Positions 12,089 through 24,073 of a stretch of DNA of 64,000 nucleotides are shown one piece after another. A program made the translations under genes and the position numbers. Under the pieces are notes generated by a model. It had not been told where the DNA came from, did no database searches, and saw nothing but the letters and a program-made list of their open reading frames with translations. The number at the start of each line of letters is the position of its first letter. Within the stretch, counting starts at the first letter, position 1. The stretch is from Endocalyx cinctus (lineage: Eukaryota; Ascomycota; Sordariomycetes; Amphisphaeriales; Apiosporaceae). Location: positions 3,162,001 to 3,226,000 of the forward strand of contig BCKC01000005.1 in the NCBI GenBank assembly GCA_001600455.1. The letters run 5' to 3'.

Positions 12089-13579
12089 ATGAACAAAAAT
12101 AATCATTTCGGTTTCACTGGTCAAGACCACGATAGATTACCGACCCACGAAGACGCCTTCGCAGGTCCGACAATGGTTTCATCTGTGAGCGACGATGACT
12201 TAACTGGCGACGGAATGGATATCACCGCCGGACAAAAGATGCTCTCTGCTATTTCCGGTAGTTTGTTAACCTCTCTTCTCTGTAAGTCAGCATACAATCC
12301 TAAATGAATGCTCGAAGTTCTACGATATTTTTCGGCGGATAAGAATAAATAAAACTAACCATTATAATTATGAATAATAGTTACGCCTCTCGATGTCGCC
12401 CGCGTTCGATTGCAGTCTCAAGGTTCGTCCGTACAACCCACCGCAAATGCTGCAGATTTTCAGAAGTCTTCGATTCCAGCCCCCAATAATGCTTTTCGAC
12501 CCTCTCAACTTGGTGTTACGGCTTGCTGTCGAGAAGTTTTCTTTATGAATAACAATTCCGAAGTCTGCATAGCCGGTCCGAGGATAGACGGGTTCGAAAA
12601 CCGGGGTGCCGCCGGTATCGAGGCTTCCGCTAGCGAATGCGCCGTCGAAGAAGCCCAGAGACGTACGTTTAACTCCACATTCGACGGTATGAGGAAGATC
12701 GCGCGTCACGAAGGTATAACGACTTTATGGAGGGGACTTTCGCCGACTTTGGTCATGGCCATACCGGCAAATATCATTTATTTTACTGGTTATGATTGGT
12801 TACGATACAATAAGAGCAGCCCTATCTACAAGGCAACAAAAGCAAAACCTGAATATACCGCTTTGGTGGCCGGTTCGACCGCGAGAGTAGTCGCCGCCGC
12901 CGCCGTCAGTCCGATCGAACTCTTTCGGACCCGACTCCAGGCTTCTCCCGGCTCCACCGCAACTAACCATCTGGCCAACACTTTCAAAGGAATCCGAGAG
13001 ATGATTGCAGAGCACGGTTACCGCTCTCTGTGGAGAGGGTTTACACTTACCTTGTGGCGTGATGTACCCTTCTCCGGCATGTACTGGTGGGGTTACGAGA
13101 CGATTCGGGGAAAACTGACGGACATCCGAGAGGAACGACGCGGCCGACCGATGACGAGGGAACCCGAGTCTCGAGCTAGGGAGCGAAGTCGGTCACAAAG
13201 CCACGAGAACCATACAGCTGTTCTCCTAGACAGCTTTGCGGCAGGTGCCCTGTCCGGAGGATTTGCATCGATAGCTACGACACCTTTCGACGTCGGCAAG
13301 ACACGGACTCAGGTTTACCGAGACTCCGCCGCCAAAGCGTCTGCTTCATCTTCGACAGCGGATGCGAAAGCTCTGGCCCCAGAAGAGCGAAATATGGCTC
13401 GTCTCTTATGGCACATATTTCGCACCGAAGGTGCCGCTGGACTCTGGAAAGGGTGGGTTCCTCGGACACTGAAGGTCGCGCCGGCCTGCGCCATCATGAT
13501 CAGTAGTTACGAGGTCGGAAAAAAAGTTTCCCGAGGCGTGAACGAAAAGAAAGCGCTGAAGGAGAAGACAAATCCGTGA
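12089..13579 (+). CDS. mtm1: Mitochondrial carrier, Mtm1/SLC25A39-SLC25A40 type
   Basis: Two exons, 12089-12281 and 12381-13579, give 463 residues. Donor GTAAGT and acceptor AATAG restore the first carrier signature. It is an inner-membrane solute carrier. All three Px[DE]xx[RK] signatures are visible: PLDVAR (67-72), PIELFR (242-247) and PFDVGK (366-371). The long first matrix loop, the WRG motifs (LWRGLSPTL, LWRGFTLTLWRD, LWKGWVPR) and the extended N-terminus are typical of the Mtm1 branch. Yeast Mtm1 is needed for manganese activation of Sod2, and human SLC25A39/40 support mitochondrial glutathione import. The first matrix loop has cysteines at 113, 114, 127 and 151, as expected for the regulated SLC25A39 type. 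An Arg/Ser-rich loop at about 320-345 is longer than in animal members. The start is supported by a CACC context. Family assignment is strong; the transported substrate is inferred. Confidence 0.9.
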
Positions 13580-14786
13580 GGATGAAGAGCAAAGCGGACA
13601 CCTCTATTCCGTTAATCACCCTACTATCTCGACTCAATTTTTTTTTCCCATACTAATTTCTTCTTTTACTTTCGGTTGATTGCATTAGCAGGCGTTGTAT
13701 GGGTTTGTACATTAATTATTCTTTTACGGTTGTGGATTTTTGTTTTTCCCTTTTCGCACTGACTCATGATACACTTTGACTAGAGAAAAAGACAGGGAAG
13801 GAGAGGTGCATTTCTTTTTTTAAAACCCGGGACTAGGTGGGAGAGGAAAAGAGTAGATAAAACTCTGACGAGAGCAAGCGACACTACTGTACTACATAAT
13901 TCTAGAGGATGGATAATTATGAGAACCTACATAGATAGGGGCGGATGCGGAGTTCCTACGACGGCTCCAGAGCTAGATCAACCTTTACTCACGTATAGGT
14001 TGAACTTAGCAAAGAGAATGGACGAGAAAGGAGAGATGAAAACTGCACATATGTTGATTCATATTTGTACGTATCAACGCGAGATAAGAACAACAATTAA
14101 TGAACCCAGAAACCACTTCAATATTATGCTCATCAATTTGATATCATGTGAATGTACCTTCGGTTAAAGCTATGATCATCTTTGTAGTATAAAATGGATT
14201 CTAGAACGCGGCCCTGAGTCCCCAGATAATAGAAAAAAGCTTTACAAGAACACCCACTCGCCAAGATCACCGAGGTGTCCGTGAGTCCCAAGTTGCTGGA
14301 TATGCTGGATATAGTGGCGTGTACTTGAATTAATACGCGCTAGTGCCGATCACTATACCATACTACACTAATAACCCCGTTGCTGCCTACGCTACACGCT
14401 ATGCTACTTACACTGTCAATTAACGCGTCTGAAAAGCTGAAAAAACGCGTTAATCACCCCTACCACCTCGTTACATTACCATGTCGTATCTCTGATGTGA
14501 ATTCACACCGAACTCACCGAGAATAAGTAAACCCAAAAAGTTTCGCTGCTTCGGATCTTCTTCTTCTTCTTTCCTTCTCATCTAGTCTTTTGGCAATTAT
14601 CAACTTCAGATAGAAATCAATTGATTTCATTTTTTCTACTCATTTACGTCATCCGAAGTTAGAGGCGAACTGAATTCGAGAATAGTTCCAAACTTGCACT
14701 TTTCTTTTTTCACAACGGCTTGTCTTGATTTGTAGCATTCGCATAAGTGAACACACATTGAAAAAAAGAAGGCGTGAAACAAATGC
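13580..14786 (+). other. Spacer and upstream region of the uracil-DNA glycosylase gene
   Basis: Holds the 3' UTR of the carrier gene, then AT-rich DNA, then the glycosylase promoter. An 82-codon ORF at 13919 shows no protein-like features. The main feature is an inverted pair of ACGCGT boxes, listed separately, and an ACGCGC word at about 14334. A TTC run is at about 14559-14571. Confidence 0.6.
14420..14453. promoter_or_regulatory. Inverted pair of MluI cell-cycle boxes (ACGCGT)
   Basis: TTAACGCGT at 14420-14428 and its mirror ACGCGTTAA at 14445-14453 form a 9-bp perfect inverted repeat spaced by 16 bases. ACGCGT is the MCB element bound by the MBF (Mbp1-Swi6) complex, which drives G1/S genes in fungi, and DNA repair genes are common MBF targets. 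It lies 478 bases before the Met at 14931. The match is seen; its use is inferred. Confidence 0.5.
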
Positions 14787-14930
14787 ATGCAGTATATCTG
14801 CTGTGCTAAACGTCAAATATCACTGTTTTTACTGCCTTTTCAATTCACAAGACAAGTCAGGTTCACGTCAAAACCATTATCTTCCCTCTCACCCTGTTAT
14901 ATCGTTGCTAGGAGCAACTATAGTCGTACA

Positions 14931-16156
14931 ATGTCTTCCCTTAAGCGAAAGAGTGGCGGCGCGCCCGACGCCGCGGCTGGAAGCAAGAAGCCCAAGGTCA
15001 ACGGAAGTATCATGTCATTTTTCGGCGCGCCGAAAGCAGCACCCGGTGGTAACACAGCGTCGAACGGCGGCACTTCTTCGTCGTCGACGTTTAACAAGGA
15101 GAAATGGGTCGCGAGCTTGACGCTCGAGCAGAAGAAACACTTACAGCTGGAGATAACGACGATGGACCCTTCGTGGCTGGCATTGCTCAAGGACGAGCTT
15201 ATCAAACCCGAGTTTCTCGCGCTGAAGAAATTCCTCGAAAATGAGGCCAGAACTGGAAAGAAGATTTTCCCGCCAAGAGAAGACGTTTATTCTTGGTACG
15301 TTTTTTTTTCTCTTTCGCTTTTCTTTTCTGCTGACTAAGTAGATGATCGAAGTTGAATGACAAAACTAATCTTACGATGAACAGGTCAAGACATACACCC
15401 TTCAACTCGGTCAAATGCGTCATCGTCGGCCAGGACCCTTACCACAACGTCAACCAGGCGCACGGGTTATGCTTCTCGGTCCGGCCCCCGACCCCGGCCC
15501 CGCCCTCGCTCAAGAACATGTACGCGGCGCTGAAGAAGGACTACCCGAGCTTCGTCCCGCCCGCCAAGAACGGGGGTCTCCTGACGCCCTGGGCGGAGAA
15601 CGGGGTGCTCATGCTCAACACGAGCCTGACGGTGCGCGCGCACGAGGCGAACTCGCACAAGGAGAAAGGTTGGGAGAAGCTGACGCAGCGGATCATCGAC
15701 CTCGTCGCGACGAAACGCTCGCGCGGCGTCGTCTTCATGGCCTGGGGTTCCCAGGCGCAGAAGCGCGTCGCGAAAGTCGACCCGGCCCGCCATCTCGTCC
15801 TCAAGGCCGTGCATCCCAGCCCGCTGGCGCAGACGCGCGGCGGCGATTTCGTGTCGTGCGGTCATTTCCGCAAGGCGAACGATTGGCTCGCGCAGAGGTA
15901 CGGGGAGGAGGGGAGGATCGAGTGGAGCTTGACGCCCGGCGCTGCGGTTCTTACCGTCGCTGATGTTCCTAAGAAGGAGGAAGAGGAGGCGGAGGAGGAA
16001 AAGAAAGAGGAGGATGCTACTAAGAGTGATGATGATAATAAAGACGCCGTCGCACCTGTGGTCGCCGTCGGTCAGATCGAAGAGGTCGATGGCAAGACGG
16101 TGGAAAAGAGCGAGATCCTCGAGAAAGAAGGTGAGGATGGTACGGTGGAAGTTTGA
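14931..16156 (+). CDS. ung1: Uracil-DNA glycosylase (family 1)
   Basis: Two exons, 14931-15295 and 15385-16156, give 378 residues. The intron splits the Trp of a YSWSR block. It removes uracil from DNA to start base-excision repair. All family-1 motifs are present: GQDPYH at 137-142 (catalytic Asp139), the Pro-rich loop PAPPSL at 159-164, LMLNTSLTV at 197-205 (uracil-binding Asn200) and HPSPLA at 265-270 (catalytic His265, minor-groove Leu). The N-terminus has KRK and KKPK basic patches (nuclear signal) and NGSIMSFF at 24-31, which resembles a PCNA-binding PIP box. An in-frame Met at 14787 would add 48 residues with no Asp or Glu, possibly a mitochondrial presequence. The last about 65 residues are a Glu/Lys/Asp-rich tail not present in yeast or human enzymes as I know them. 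The start at 14931 (TACAATG) suits the nuclear form. Confidence 0.95.
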
Positions 16157-16244
16157 GGATAAGAGAGAACAAAAGGAAACGAAACGAAACGACACTAAAC
16201 GGCCCGATAGGGGATATTTTCTTTAAACGTGCCGTCGTGTCTGT

Positions 16245-16290
<46 letters not shown>

Positions 16291-19200
16291 CTTTTACTTC
16301 TTCGGATGTTTTACTATTTTCTTTTTTTTTCTCTCGGGATTCTCAATTTTTATTGGGAGGTATATGGATACGGGGTGAAACTTCGGGGCGTTCTTTGTCT
16401 CTTTTCTGTGTTTCTCCGTGTGTACAAAAAAAAAACAAAAAGTTATCTGTCTTAGTTTACTGGATGGAGGACAGATGCTAAATCTGGATTCTACAAAGTG
16501 TGTAATAAAAAAAGTATCATTATTTTTATCCCTCTTGATCAAGTTCATAATCTGTGGTGATATGAAATGTTGTTTGCGTTCTTTGACTTCTACAGTACGT
16601 TTGGTCAGCGATGGTGTCGCCCGTAACTGGACCGAATAACAGCCGAGATCCATTGCTTGTGAACCCATCCAGCCATTGTAGAATCTGGATTACCACTTTG
16701 GATCGAAACCCCGATCACGGTGCGACCAGAATCCGATGAATATATACTACATATTTTACGTATTATTGTACAGGGAAACATGACGATGATGCCTCACGCT
16801 TTTTACACTTAATAAGTGAAAGTTATTACTGCATTTTTAGTTTCGAGAGAGAGAGCCGTCAGTGCTCAATCCCCAAAAAGTGTCAACCCCTTGACCGACA
16901 GGGCTGGTAGCGCTGTTTCGGGAGTGTGGGGATTCGACCAAAGGTGGAGTGAGTGGGCGGCGTAGCGCGGCACGTTGTTTTATACCGACCAATATTGAAG
17001 GTCGCAACGATTTATCTCATTATAGTAAATTGCAGTAGTTGCAGTTAGTTGTAATGAGAGGGAGTTGTGAGAGAGAGGATGAGGGACGTACATAGTACGT
17101 CGAGGTACCTTTTTACTTCACTTTCAGACGTCACCTTTTTATTTTTCTGCACCCTACCTGCAGGTCCCTCCGTCCCTCCTTTACGTCTTTTTTTTTTCGA
17201 TGTGTGTTTTTGTTTTCAAACTTACTATGTAATGCGAAGGCAAGCCACCGGATATGCAAGTAAAGTTGGGGATTCGAGATAAAATAGAAGATATTTTCTT
17301 ATTCCAGTTTCCTTTTACCCAATAAGCTATCCCGCGGGGATGTTATTACAAAGTGCAGAATAAAAAAGCAACGAGGGGGATAAGAGGTAACCTACTATGT
17401 ATGCGTATCCCATCCATCTTGGTACGTAACTTGTGACATGACTATCTTATCAAGGATAAGTCTATATCCGTGGATCTGTCATAGTTATGCTCCGTCGTAG
17501 CGTGGGAGGATCTACACAGGCTATCTTCATTTTCTTTCCTTTCCGCATATGCGAAGTTTCGAAGCAGGGCTTTTCCTTTCATTATTTCTTCTCTCGGTAT
17601 TTTAAAGAGTCAAAACTTCGCTCATTTCCCATCTATTGTGACAACTCATCGGAGAACAAAAACAAAAGGTGCCTCAAAAATGACGTGAAGCAGGTGAGTG
17701 AGTGGTCACCAATTTACTTTTTTTGACATACTCCGTAGATTGATATTAAACACGAACGGGTGATGGATTTTCGTCGTAGAGATCCGGTAATTATAATTGG
17801 TCGCCAGGCTTTAATGAACGTCCGAAATTATTGGTTGGTACTTACGCGAACAGGGAAAAAGGGGGGGAGGGGAATTCCGGACGTGCAGTGCAAGGGTGGA
17901 CGTGTCGTGTTGTCTTGGCAAAGAAAGAAAGAAAAAAAAGTGGATGGCAAGACTTCCGCGAAATGATTTATTAGATTAGATGTTGATAGAGACAGAAAAA
18001 AAAAAAAGACTTAACATTAAGATTGGCATCGGAGTTTATACTACATTACATCACTTCGATGAAGTCGTCGGCGGTTACCAGCATATGAACCTGTACGACT
18101 GACGACCGAAATAAGTCAAAAGTCAAGCAAGTTGAAATTCGAAAGACGTAAAACAACTGAAATACTGCATTAAGCTGAAATGCAGACGAGTCAACCTGGT
18201 TCCATGATTAATTTCATTCAGTTTTGTCGAATACGAAGAATTAGTAGATTGATCATTGCTTTTTATCTTCTTCTTTTCTTTCTGATCTAGTGAAGCTGAA
18301 AACAATACACCTTTAGCATGAAGCTATCGCGGTGTGTCTTGACGCGTATGGCTCCTTGGATGTCCTTGGATGGGTTGGTCTTGCATGTAAGTGGTCATTA
18401 AGGTCGTTTGTGTAAATATACGTGTCTTATGAAGTACAAAGAACAAGAAACGAACAAGCAAACATCCCCCCCAAGGAAATGAGATGAGATAAGAAGAGAA
18501 AAGGAAAGAAATGATCAATATATAAATTATCGAATGATGAATAATAAGGTCCGACACTACGTGTAGATGAAGGATGCAAGACACCAAGCAATAAATATAG
18601 AAAAAAAAAATAAAAAAAATAAAAATATCAGGCGATGGTCTACCCTGGATTCTTCGGATCCGTAAGATAGATCTATCTGGTAGATGGTCAGTTACTGACT
18701 GTAATGTCCACGGGGTATGTGTATGTACACAGTAGTAGTAGAAAGAGAAATAGGTAAATCCTGAATGGGATACGAAATCGGGTTCCTACATGCAGAAAAT
18801 GTAAGAAAAAGAGAGATGGTTCTTGATGTAATCTTTAACCCATCCCTCACCTTAAACTGTGGTACGGTACTCTGTACATACTACACTATAATACCCCCCT
18901 ACTAGTTTATATCCATGTACTATGTACAGAACTATGATATGGTCACCACTTTTAACCCTGTAATTAAAACTTCTTGTCAGATATATTCAATTTGTGTGAT
19001 GAGGAAAAAAAAGGAACTTTCGTATAGTGTGAAGAAGACCGCCAAGTCTAAGGAGCATACTAGGTAAAGTACCTTGAGCCTCGAATTTATTAGGAAAATG
19101 ACTTTTGTTTGAGAAACAGAGACAGTTTTTATACGTCTTTAGATACACTGTGAGTATCGTAGATGGATGCAACTCAACTTAAGCCAGGGATTCAGATGGG

Positions 19201-20679
19201 AAACTTATCTACTCTTTTGACACTATTTAACTGCGAGGTACACATTGGATCCATCGATATACTCCGTACAAATTATACATACATATAGTGCATAGTAAGT
19301 AAGTGGTGAATATGTAGAGACTTTGGAACAAAGTATCGTATCTATACCTAGGTATGTATATGTAAGTGTTTAAGTAAGTACTTACCAAATACGGTAATAT
19401 ACTGTTGAATGTATCAGGTTTGATATTCAATTTCTCCACAAGACTAATAGATAAAGTTAGAGATACAATCTCAGTTGATTACAAGCTCTTCGAAACAATT
19501 AAAACAGTGCATTAATAGATATATGAGATATCCATATGGATACATACTTTAAGTACTTAAGTACCTAGTATGATGCAGAACCGAAGATGATTTTCATCCC
19601 CCCCCCTCTTCTGAACTTTAGCGCTAGAAACTACCGTAGCTGCGTAGGTGTAGGTACCGATACTACTCAGTGATGAACCAGCGCATATTCATGACTTTTC
19701 TAGTATGCAGCAAGTAATAGGTACACTAACCATTACATAGTACCATACCAATATACTACCTATACCATACCATACCATCTATCCATATCCGTACCACAAA
19801 ACATATCATACACACACCAAATCCATAGTATTCCACACCCTTTTACCCTGACTCCCTTAAACTTAATTATATCGACATAAGACTTTTTTTTTTTTCTTAA
19901 TTTTTTATTTTAATCTTTTTTATTTTTTTCTTAACTCACTCTTGTCCCTCCTTCGTCTACCTTTCCAATCAATCCCTTTTACTCTAGCATTATTCAATCC
20001 AGTCATTTATTATATGCTGGATTGATTCGACGTTCCTTTTTTTAATTGCTTTAAAAAAAATCAATCAATTGAGCTTAGATCTCTCTCTATTAATTACTCT
20101 CATTTGATCCCCTTTTTTATTTTTTTTTTCTTCTTCATGCTATTTGATACCATACCTTGACCCTACTCCAGATACTAATATCCAATCAAGCAAGCAAGGT
20201 ATTAATCAATTTTTATTTATTTATTTTATTTTTATTTTTATTATAACCCTGGAAGGTTTTCCCACTGCCAGCAAAGCAAAGCAACATCGACCGAACCAGC
20301 TTTTTCTGTAAACCGGCCATCCCATCGATTGTCCATACAACCACAACCAGCCTGCCTTGAATCGCGAATAAGGTATTGGCTATACTATTAAAATCATTAT
20401 TACATTTGATACCCAACCACCCCCCACGTGGTCATAGTTGGTATAGCTGTCACCTATACTTTTTTCTTATTATTTTGTTTCTTCTCCTTTTTACTAGTCT
20501 CCGGTATTTTCATACGTTGTTGTTTTTTTCCCCGTTCCTATTTCGATTGCGAAGGCATAGATCCACTAAGGGGATACCAAACGTACCGTATTTTCGTCCA
20601 ACTTTAAAATTTACGCATATATGCATTCCCCTAGACCCTCATACTTGGAATACGACCTGTAGTCTACCAATCATTTATC
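16157..20679. other. Long gene-poor spacer
   Basis: About 4.5 kb with no supportable coding region. It begins with the glycosylase 3' UTR and a (TC)n tract at about 16247-16288. Other low-complexity stretches are poly-A/T near 16426, 18000 and 18600-18625 and a long T-rich series from 19880 to 20240, probably upstream of the Msb1-like gene. TACTCCGTA occurs at 17729-17737 and 19260-19268, and ACCATACC-type repeats at about 19740-19790. ORFs of 60-124 codons here are low-complexity and lack homolog-like segments. Confidence 0.6.
16247..16288. repeat. (TC)n microsatellite
   Basis: About 20 uninterrupted TC units in the 3' flank of the uracil-DNA glycosylase gene. Confidence 0.9.
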
Positions 20680-23600
20680 ATGCCGAGCTTGTTCTCTCGG
20701 ATAAGGGGCAAAGATGGCCAGGGCAAGAAGAAGAAGAACGGACATCTCGACGACCTCACCCACCAGTTACCCGTCAAGCGCTGGGCCGATGCCTACGCGA
20801 GAACTTCCGTAGAACCCGAAGAGATACAAGAACTTAGTAGACGATGCACTGACGAGCTCAAGGGAAGAGGTATAAATCTTGTTCTCCTCATCTCTACGTA
20901 TATTGACTTTACCCCTACCTGAGGCTAATATGACAACATCTTCCAGGTCTCGACCTCCCTTTCCTACTTTTACCATTCCGCCCGACTTCTAACCCTAGTG
21001 CCGTTCGCACCTTTATCCGTCACTTTTTCGATGATAATCAACCTTTGCAAGGGGAAGCCCTCGCCCAGGAGTTGCGCATGACGGAACCCATGGTACGCGA
21101 AATTTGCACAAAAGACGCGATTGCGCGATTCGGAGTTAATTCGTTTCTATAGGTTATTTGTGGCGTTCTCAAATGGTGTTGGAGTCGACTTCAAGGCGGC
21201 CTCGTGGGCTGGGATGCGTATGAGCTGTTTAAGGTTGGAGAGCAAGGTAAGCCACATCACATCACTAATGCAAGATATGTCAACAACACGCGAAGAACGT
21301 GCATTGATGCCGAAATTTAACCTCAGACTCGAACTTCGCTCGCGATTCTTTTTCGACTTTCATTCCTTTAAGTGTAGAGAACCAGTCGCGATCCCAGATT
21401 ATCTTCGATTATTTCGATCTTCTGTCTGCAATTGCCGCGCATGGAAAGATGAATGGCTTCAGCGGCCGGAAGCTCTCCCGCATGGCTTCTTGGTGGGCTT
21501 TCGAACATCAGGATACCGGTAGCGGCTTTGATGGCGGTTACAAAGCATGGTTGAAGTACTACATGACCTTTTCTGAAAATCTGTTACATCGTGATTCTGT
21601 ACTGACAAGAGCTGAAGTGCTGCCGACGCAACGAGCCATTTATTTTTCGCCTACCTTCGATCCCTGTCCCCCCAACAACCTCGCAGTGGGATTTCTATGC
21701 TACCCATGTCCTTACAAAAACTGCTGCAGGAAACCGAGTATCCGCCGCAAACACCGTCGTTAATGTTTTCCACCACAAACCGAGTTGTCATGATTGTGGA
21801 CACGGTTTCGCCTACGCCTTTCGCCTTGTTGCGACGTGCTAACCATTTTCAATATCGCGACGATGATCCGGCTCTTAGAGATTTCTCCGAATTCGAAGAT
21901 CCTGTGGAGGCCTTGACTGAGGAATGTCGGAGAGTTCTTAAGGCGATCTCTCTCGCCAATCAGTCTCAGGTATCCAGCGCGAAGCATTCTACCGGCCTGA
22001 GGGACGCTTCGTGGTCTCGATTCGAAGATATAGGTTTTGGTGGCGGACTTGATGAAGAGGAGGAAGACGAGACTCCGACGCTGAGACCGGGCAAACAGAT
22101 CCAAGGTTTGAGATCCACACCTGCTGCAGGTAATAACCTAGGAAGACCGACAACGCCGTCGTGGGCCGATTTCCTTTCTTCTGGTTTCGTCGATGACCAG
22201 CCAAACAGCCCATCGAATCTTTTGCTCCCACCGGATAAGATTTTGCCGCCTATCGACACGAACGTCCGACAACGAAGCTCACAATCGCATCACCCTCGGC
22301 TGGAGAGTGACGGCCACCTCGAACCCGGTGAACTCGCAAGCATCACTCGATTTGATCTCGACGATGCGTTCTGGTGGGTATGGATGAGCAGTCTCGCTCC
22401 GGAGGAGACCCCGGAGCGAAAGTCCGCTTTCGGCCGATGTGCCATTATCGAAACGATGATTCGCTCTGGCAGGTGGCTCGTGATGGAGGAGATGGTCAAA
22501 GGTGCGGCACCCGAGCCCGAAGATGGTGCTTATATCGCGGAAAAGAAAGGATTCTTCAGCTGGACTAGGCGTAACAGAGGCATTGCTCGCAGCAAATCTA
22601 CAAAGGTTCCGGCTTCTGAAAAGAGTGCCAGCTTGCGACCGAGCGGCACTTCAACGGCTGGCTTGAGCAAGACAAGCATTGGACCGGATCAACAGGCAAA
22701 GATACAGGCCGCCGCGCAGCAGCTCCAGGCACGACAACTGGAAGCCCAACAACCGAAGCCGTTACCGCAGAGACGTGGACGTACCGATGCTGAACTTATG
22801 CGCGAGAAGACCAACAGCGTACTGACTCTGCAGCCGGTTATTATGAGCGAGGCATCGCCAGCTATGAAGTGGGCGAATAAGTACGACAAGGATTCTATTC
22901 GCCATGCCTACCTTAACAACTCGAGTGCCGGTCGCGGCGTTGAGAAACCTGCGCCGCTCCCACCTCCCCAGGAAGAGGCGAACGGAACGGCGGCGAATGG
23001 AAATGGCCATATGCCTAACATTCCCGAAAGGACGGTGTCTAGGACTTCGGAGCAGATGTTCGAGACAAGACCGGAGCCGCCAAAACCGCTACCGATTCCT
23101 GAGCAGGCTCTGGAGAGTCCTCACCCCACCGAACGATTCGATACAACTGGACGGGATTCTCCCCTGCCCCCAATCCCGCGTGATGAAAGCATGGACGCAG
23201 CCCGTGAAAACATGATTAGCCCAGAGCCGGTCAGTCCCGAAGGCAAGAAGCATAAGAAACTGCATAAAGAGGAGAAGAAATCTGGAGGCGGCGGTTTCAG
23301 AAAACTATTTGGCCGCAATAAGAACCGACAGTCTAAATTGCCTGAGAATGCGGCTTCTAATATGAATGCCATGGTGGCTGCAGAGCCGTCGCCATCAACC
23401 GTTGGTCCTGCCGCTCCTTCTCCGATACCGGAATCGCCTAGGACGCTCCCTGGAGCGCCAGCTGCGGCTGAACCAGCACAACATGTTTCCGATATTGATG
23501 ACGTAGAGACACCGGTGCAGAGTCATGCACCTCACGAGGAGGCATACGAACCTTCCATTGATGAGAGCATGTCTCGCGTTGACACTGCGGATGCCCACGA

Positions 23601-24073
23601 AGCTCATACCGAATTCTCCCGCTTCGACCAAGGCCCGTTGTCAGACCAGCCGGCGTTTGCTCCGGAAGACGAGCAGAGCGAGGACGACGCAATGCCTCCC
23701 CCCATTGCGCGCCACCCAACCCAACAACCAGCTATGGAGGAACCAGAAACTGGCGACTCGGAAGGAGCGCCATCGCCTACTGTTCCTATGCAAGATCGGT
23801 GGGCCACTATCAGGAAGAATGCGGCTGAGCGAGCTGCGCGACAGAGCGAAGAACAAAGTCGGGGTGGATACAGCAAGACGACAGATGGTGAAGACGACAC
23901 TAGTGGTGAAGAAAGTGAGTAAATTGCGCCACTCTAGAAATTACCCGAAGCTAACCTGAATCACAGCTATCGAGTCCCGCGTGGCCCGTATCAAGGCTCG
24001 CGTTGCTGAGTTGACAGGGAATATGGAGGGAACGGCAGTACCGGGAACTAGAACTCCCCCGAGTCGCCGTTAG
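20680..24073 (+). CDS. Msb1/Mug8-domain cell-polarity protein
   Basis: Six exons give 1020 residues: 20680-20869, 20947-21092, 21153-21246, 21327-21555, 21618-23914, 23967-24073. The domain is the fungal Msb1/Mug8 (formerly DUF1708) region. Yeast Msb1 acts with Cdc42, Bem1 and Rho1 in bud emergence, and S. pombe Mug8 is a relative. Recognised blocks are VEPEEIQELSRRCT, DLPFLLLPFRPTS, ALAQELRMTEPM, LKWCWSRLQGG, AWLNAADATSHLFFAYL and VVMIVDTVSPTPFALLRRA (together about residues 45-320). The second half is disordered, Pro/Ser-rich with Lys patches, and the last exon adds a helix, ESRVARIKARVAELTG. Splice choices in exons 3-5 were fixed by frame and by these blocks: the exon 4/5 join restores AWLNAADATS and uses a CTGAC branch point. 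A role in polarised hyphal growth at the cortex is inferred from the family. Confidence 0.9.
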
